Below are positions 32,889 through 34,271 of a stretch of 34,271 nt of DNA, piece by piece. Position numbers and translations under genes: made by a program. The notes under the pieces were generated by a model that was not told where the DNA came from, ran no database searches, and saw only the letters and a list, made by a program, of their open reading frames with translations. Positions within the stretch are counted from its first letter, which is position 1; every line of letters begins with the position of its first letter. The DNA lies in contig NZ_LITM01000005.1 of assembly GCF_001275675.1 (NCBI RefSeq), positions 539,863 through 574,133 on the forward strand, read 5' to 3'. The stretch comes from Lysinibacillus sp. FJAT-14745. GTDB lineage: Bacteria > Bacillota > Bacilli > Bacillales_A > Planococcaceae.

Positions 32889-33113
32889 TTAATCTTTGTC
32901 ATTTAAAGTTTTATCATAACCAAGATCAAGCACAACAGCGCATAACACAACGAATGATCCAATGGCCAGATAAAATGCTGATGTATGTGCCATGAACTTA
33001 AAAACCACTAGCCAGGAATATCCGAGTGTCCGATAATTCAAATACAAGATGAGATTCCCTACGGAGAGAATCAACAAGCCGTAGCTCATTAAAAATAAAA
33101 AGAGTCGGAACAA
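32889..33113 (-). CDS. Small two-TM membrane protein, function unknown
   Basis: 74-aa protein with hydrophobic segments at about 3-25 and 43-64 and a charged C-terminus (DLGYDKTLNDKD). It starts at TTG 33113, with AAAGGAT nine bases upstream. The good ribosome site and clean hydrophobic pattern support a real gene. I do not recognise the family. Confidence 0.6.
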   Translation of the reverse strand: MFRLFLFLMSYGLLILSVGNLILYLNYRTLGYSWLVVFKFMAHTSAFYLAIGSFVVLCAVVLDLGYDKTLNDKD

Positions 33114-33277
33114 GATTAGGGCATCCTTTCTATTTCTTCTTAATTATCATCTATTCACAAAACTATAAAAAAAGACGTCAGCCACGTAAATTTTTATTAA
33201 AAGTCAAGTTATAAGCTGAAACTATTTTAAATAGTGAATTCTTATTTAATGTCACACTTTATATGTATAGAAATTAA

Positions 33278-33328
33278 AAGGATAGAAGAGCTTAAATAAA
33301 TTCGCTCTATCTATCCTCTTTTTTACCA
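33278..33328 (+). terminator. Plus-strand intrinsic terminator
   Basis: AGGATAGA and TCTATCCT with inner GAGC/GCTC pairing, followed by CTTTTTT. It could end a long trpS transcript or an unannotated RNA. Confidence 0.75.
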
Positions 33329-33350
33329 CGAGTCATTCTATTCAACAATC

Positions 33351-33387
33351 GGGCGCAATTCTAGGGTATAAATTGCGCCCTTTCTTT
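33351..33387 (+). terminator. Second plus-strand terminator
   Basis: Perfect 10-bp arms GGGCGCAATT/AATTGCGCCC around CTAGGGTATA, then TTTCTTT. Confidence 0.75.
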
Positions 33388-33616
33388 ATAGAGCCATTTA
33401 AGGAGTGATGACTTCACCTAAACACTCTTCAATTCCCATTAATTTTTAAATTCACTGGAACTTGTGAAAAAATAAAATGTGTTTAGTTGAATAATAAGGA
33501 GTAGAAGGTTATTTTAAATAGATATACAAAAGTGGGATTTTAAATTTCATCACTATATTGAATGAATATCTGAAAGCTAATGTTCAGCTTTACGTATAGG
33601 AAGGAGGAGCATAGTT

Positions 33617-33721
33617 TTGAAATTGATAGGATTAATCATTCTAGGTGGCTTATTTCTTCTTTTATTAAGTTTCATTTACATAATTATTAGTGTAGTGTTG
33701 CGAAATAAAAAAGAAAAGTAA
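33617..33721 (+). CDS. 34-aa small membrane protein
   Basis: TTG start 33617 behind an unusually strong AAGGAGGAG site. The product begins MKLIGLIILGGLFLLLLSF, followed by YIIISVVL as the rest of one membrane helix, and ends with a basic tail (RNKKEK). The pattern, one TM helix with positive inside end, is typical of small regulatory or stress membrane peptides. No family is recognised. Confidence 0.6.
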   Translation: MKLIGLIILGGLFLLLLSFIYIIISVVLRNKKEK

Positions 33722-33983
33722 TTCTGGTTATTTTAATAGATTTGAATTATTTAATGGCTTCGCAAATATTGTGTTTTAAATGTTATGTTGGTTTATGTAA
33801 ACAGAATTTTACTGCACAATATGAGGAAATTAATAAGTAGGATTATCAACTACTTACTGCGAATACCAAAGAATTTGTGAAGAATCATACTTTAACTCCC
33901 ATGAAAGAACGTAATAATCTTTCATTTTCTGTGGTGTAGCGATGATATTACGCTACATGGATGGCTAACGGTGCAGGTTAGCT
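33722..33983. other. Intergenic region with stacked hairpins before the group II intron
   Basis: Three inverted repeats: ATGAAAG/CTTTCAT (33901-33925), TGTAGCG/CGCTACA (33935-33957, perfect) and GCTAAC/GTTAGC (33964-33982). The last abuts the intron start. No gene seen. Confidence 0.5.
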
Positions 33984-34271
33984 GTGCGAAATGTTCCTAG
34001 TTTAAATAGAGGATGGTTACATCTCTCTGGTAAAGGCTAGGCAATTCCTTTTGGAACTGAAGGATTATATCGAAGAAGCAAATGAAGAGGTAACGCTCGG
34101 AAGGGTTCTCTCTTAGTCGAATAGCACTTGATTTAGTAAGAATGATGGTGTTATAAGCTCGGCGAAAAGGTGTGAGAAATTACCGTACCAGTTTGGCTGA
34201 CGAAAGCCTACCTGCGGGGGTGGTGTAAATCATGATGCTTGAGTTGAATGAATATGGTGAGAATGCGAATG
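33984..34271 (+). other. Probable 5' end of a group II intron (truncated by the window)
   Basis: Begins GTGCGAAATG, matching the group II 5' consensus GTGCG/GTGYG directly after a hairpin. The remaining 290 bases are structured, purine-rich and without a long frame, with domain-I-like segments (GGTAAAGGCTAGGCAATTCC, GGAACTGAAGGATTATATCG, GAAGAGGTAACGCTCGGAAG). No reverse transcriptase is visible; it would lie to the right of the window. Confidence 0.6.

Larger units (their letters stand above)
33114..33616. other. Intergenic region with two plus-strand terminators
   Basis: No supported gene. Hairpins lie at 33278-33328 (AGGATAGA/TCTATCCT, then T6) and 33351-33387 (GGGCGCAATT/AATTGCGCCC, then TTTCTTT). 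Both are in plus-strand orientation. trpS ends more than 450 bases upstream. Confidence 0.5.

Overview
The window comes from a low-GC, endospore-forming member of the Bacillales. Gene order and protein content fit a Lysinibacillus-like member of the Planococcaceae; this is inferred from the proteins and the repeats, with no database check. Most of it is conserved chromosomal backbone matching the Bacillus subtilis yjb and yjc regions, interrupted by short accessory pieces, repeat-rich intergenic DNA and one remarkable mobile intron.

Layout. 0.2-4.8 kb: a two-component system followed by a three-gene ABC exporter of the lantibiotic self-protection type (LanFEG/CprABC-like). 5.0-5.6 kb: membrane-anchored nuclease. 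5.6-6.2 kb: a repeat island. 6.3-8.7 kb: PgpA-like protein, then yjcH-yjcG-yjcF. 8.9-12.9 kb: sporulation genes (spoVIF, yjcZ-like, a yhcN-like lipoprotein with spoVAC-spoVAD-spoVAE, cotZ, cotO). 13.0-18.0 kb: mgtE, then yjbO, ppnK, yjbM and yjbL on the minus strand. 18.2-21.1 kb: yjbK, yjbJ, yjbI and yjbH on the plus strand. 21.2-25.7 kb: a drug-efflux module (14-TM MFS pump plus TetR repressor). 26.2-30.9 kb: pepF, coiA, mecA and spx. 31.5-32.8 kb: a tryptophan T-box and trpS. The last 300 bases look like the 5' end of a group II intron.

The most interesting feature is at 21469-23552. The tetR gene of the efflux module is split by a 2,084-nt element in the same orientation. The element carries a group I ribozyme core (R/S elements forming P7, a P9 hairpin and an extended P1), a decayed IS607-type tnpA and an intact TnpB nuclease gene. 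This is an IStron, a fusion of group I intron and insertion sequence. The predicted P1 helix has a U.G wobble at the 5' splice site and the element ends in G. Joining the flanks there restores an uninterrupted 198-codon TetR. Both promoters of the module (pump and tetR) carry the same palindromic operator-like sequence, so a functional repressor seems to be expected here. Repressor production, and so pump expression, would then depend on RNA splicing by a selfish element whose TnpB guide RNA uses the same RNA end as the 3' splice site.

Several neighbours meet in one regulatory circuit. Spx, its ClpXP adaptor YjbH and the ClpC adaptor MecA lie within 10 kb, with CoiA and PepF between. The sporulation block covers dipicolinate uptake (SpoVA) and the outer coat/exosporium crust (CotZ, CotO). 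Intergenic DNA holds several repeat families: 35/37-bp tandem arrays with a shared tail, 21-bp tandem arrays at two sites, a 58-bp direct repeat and a dispersed palindrome.
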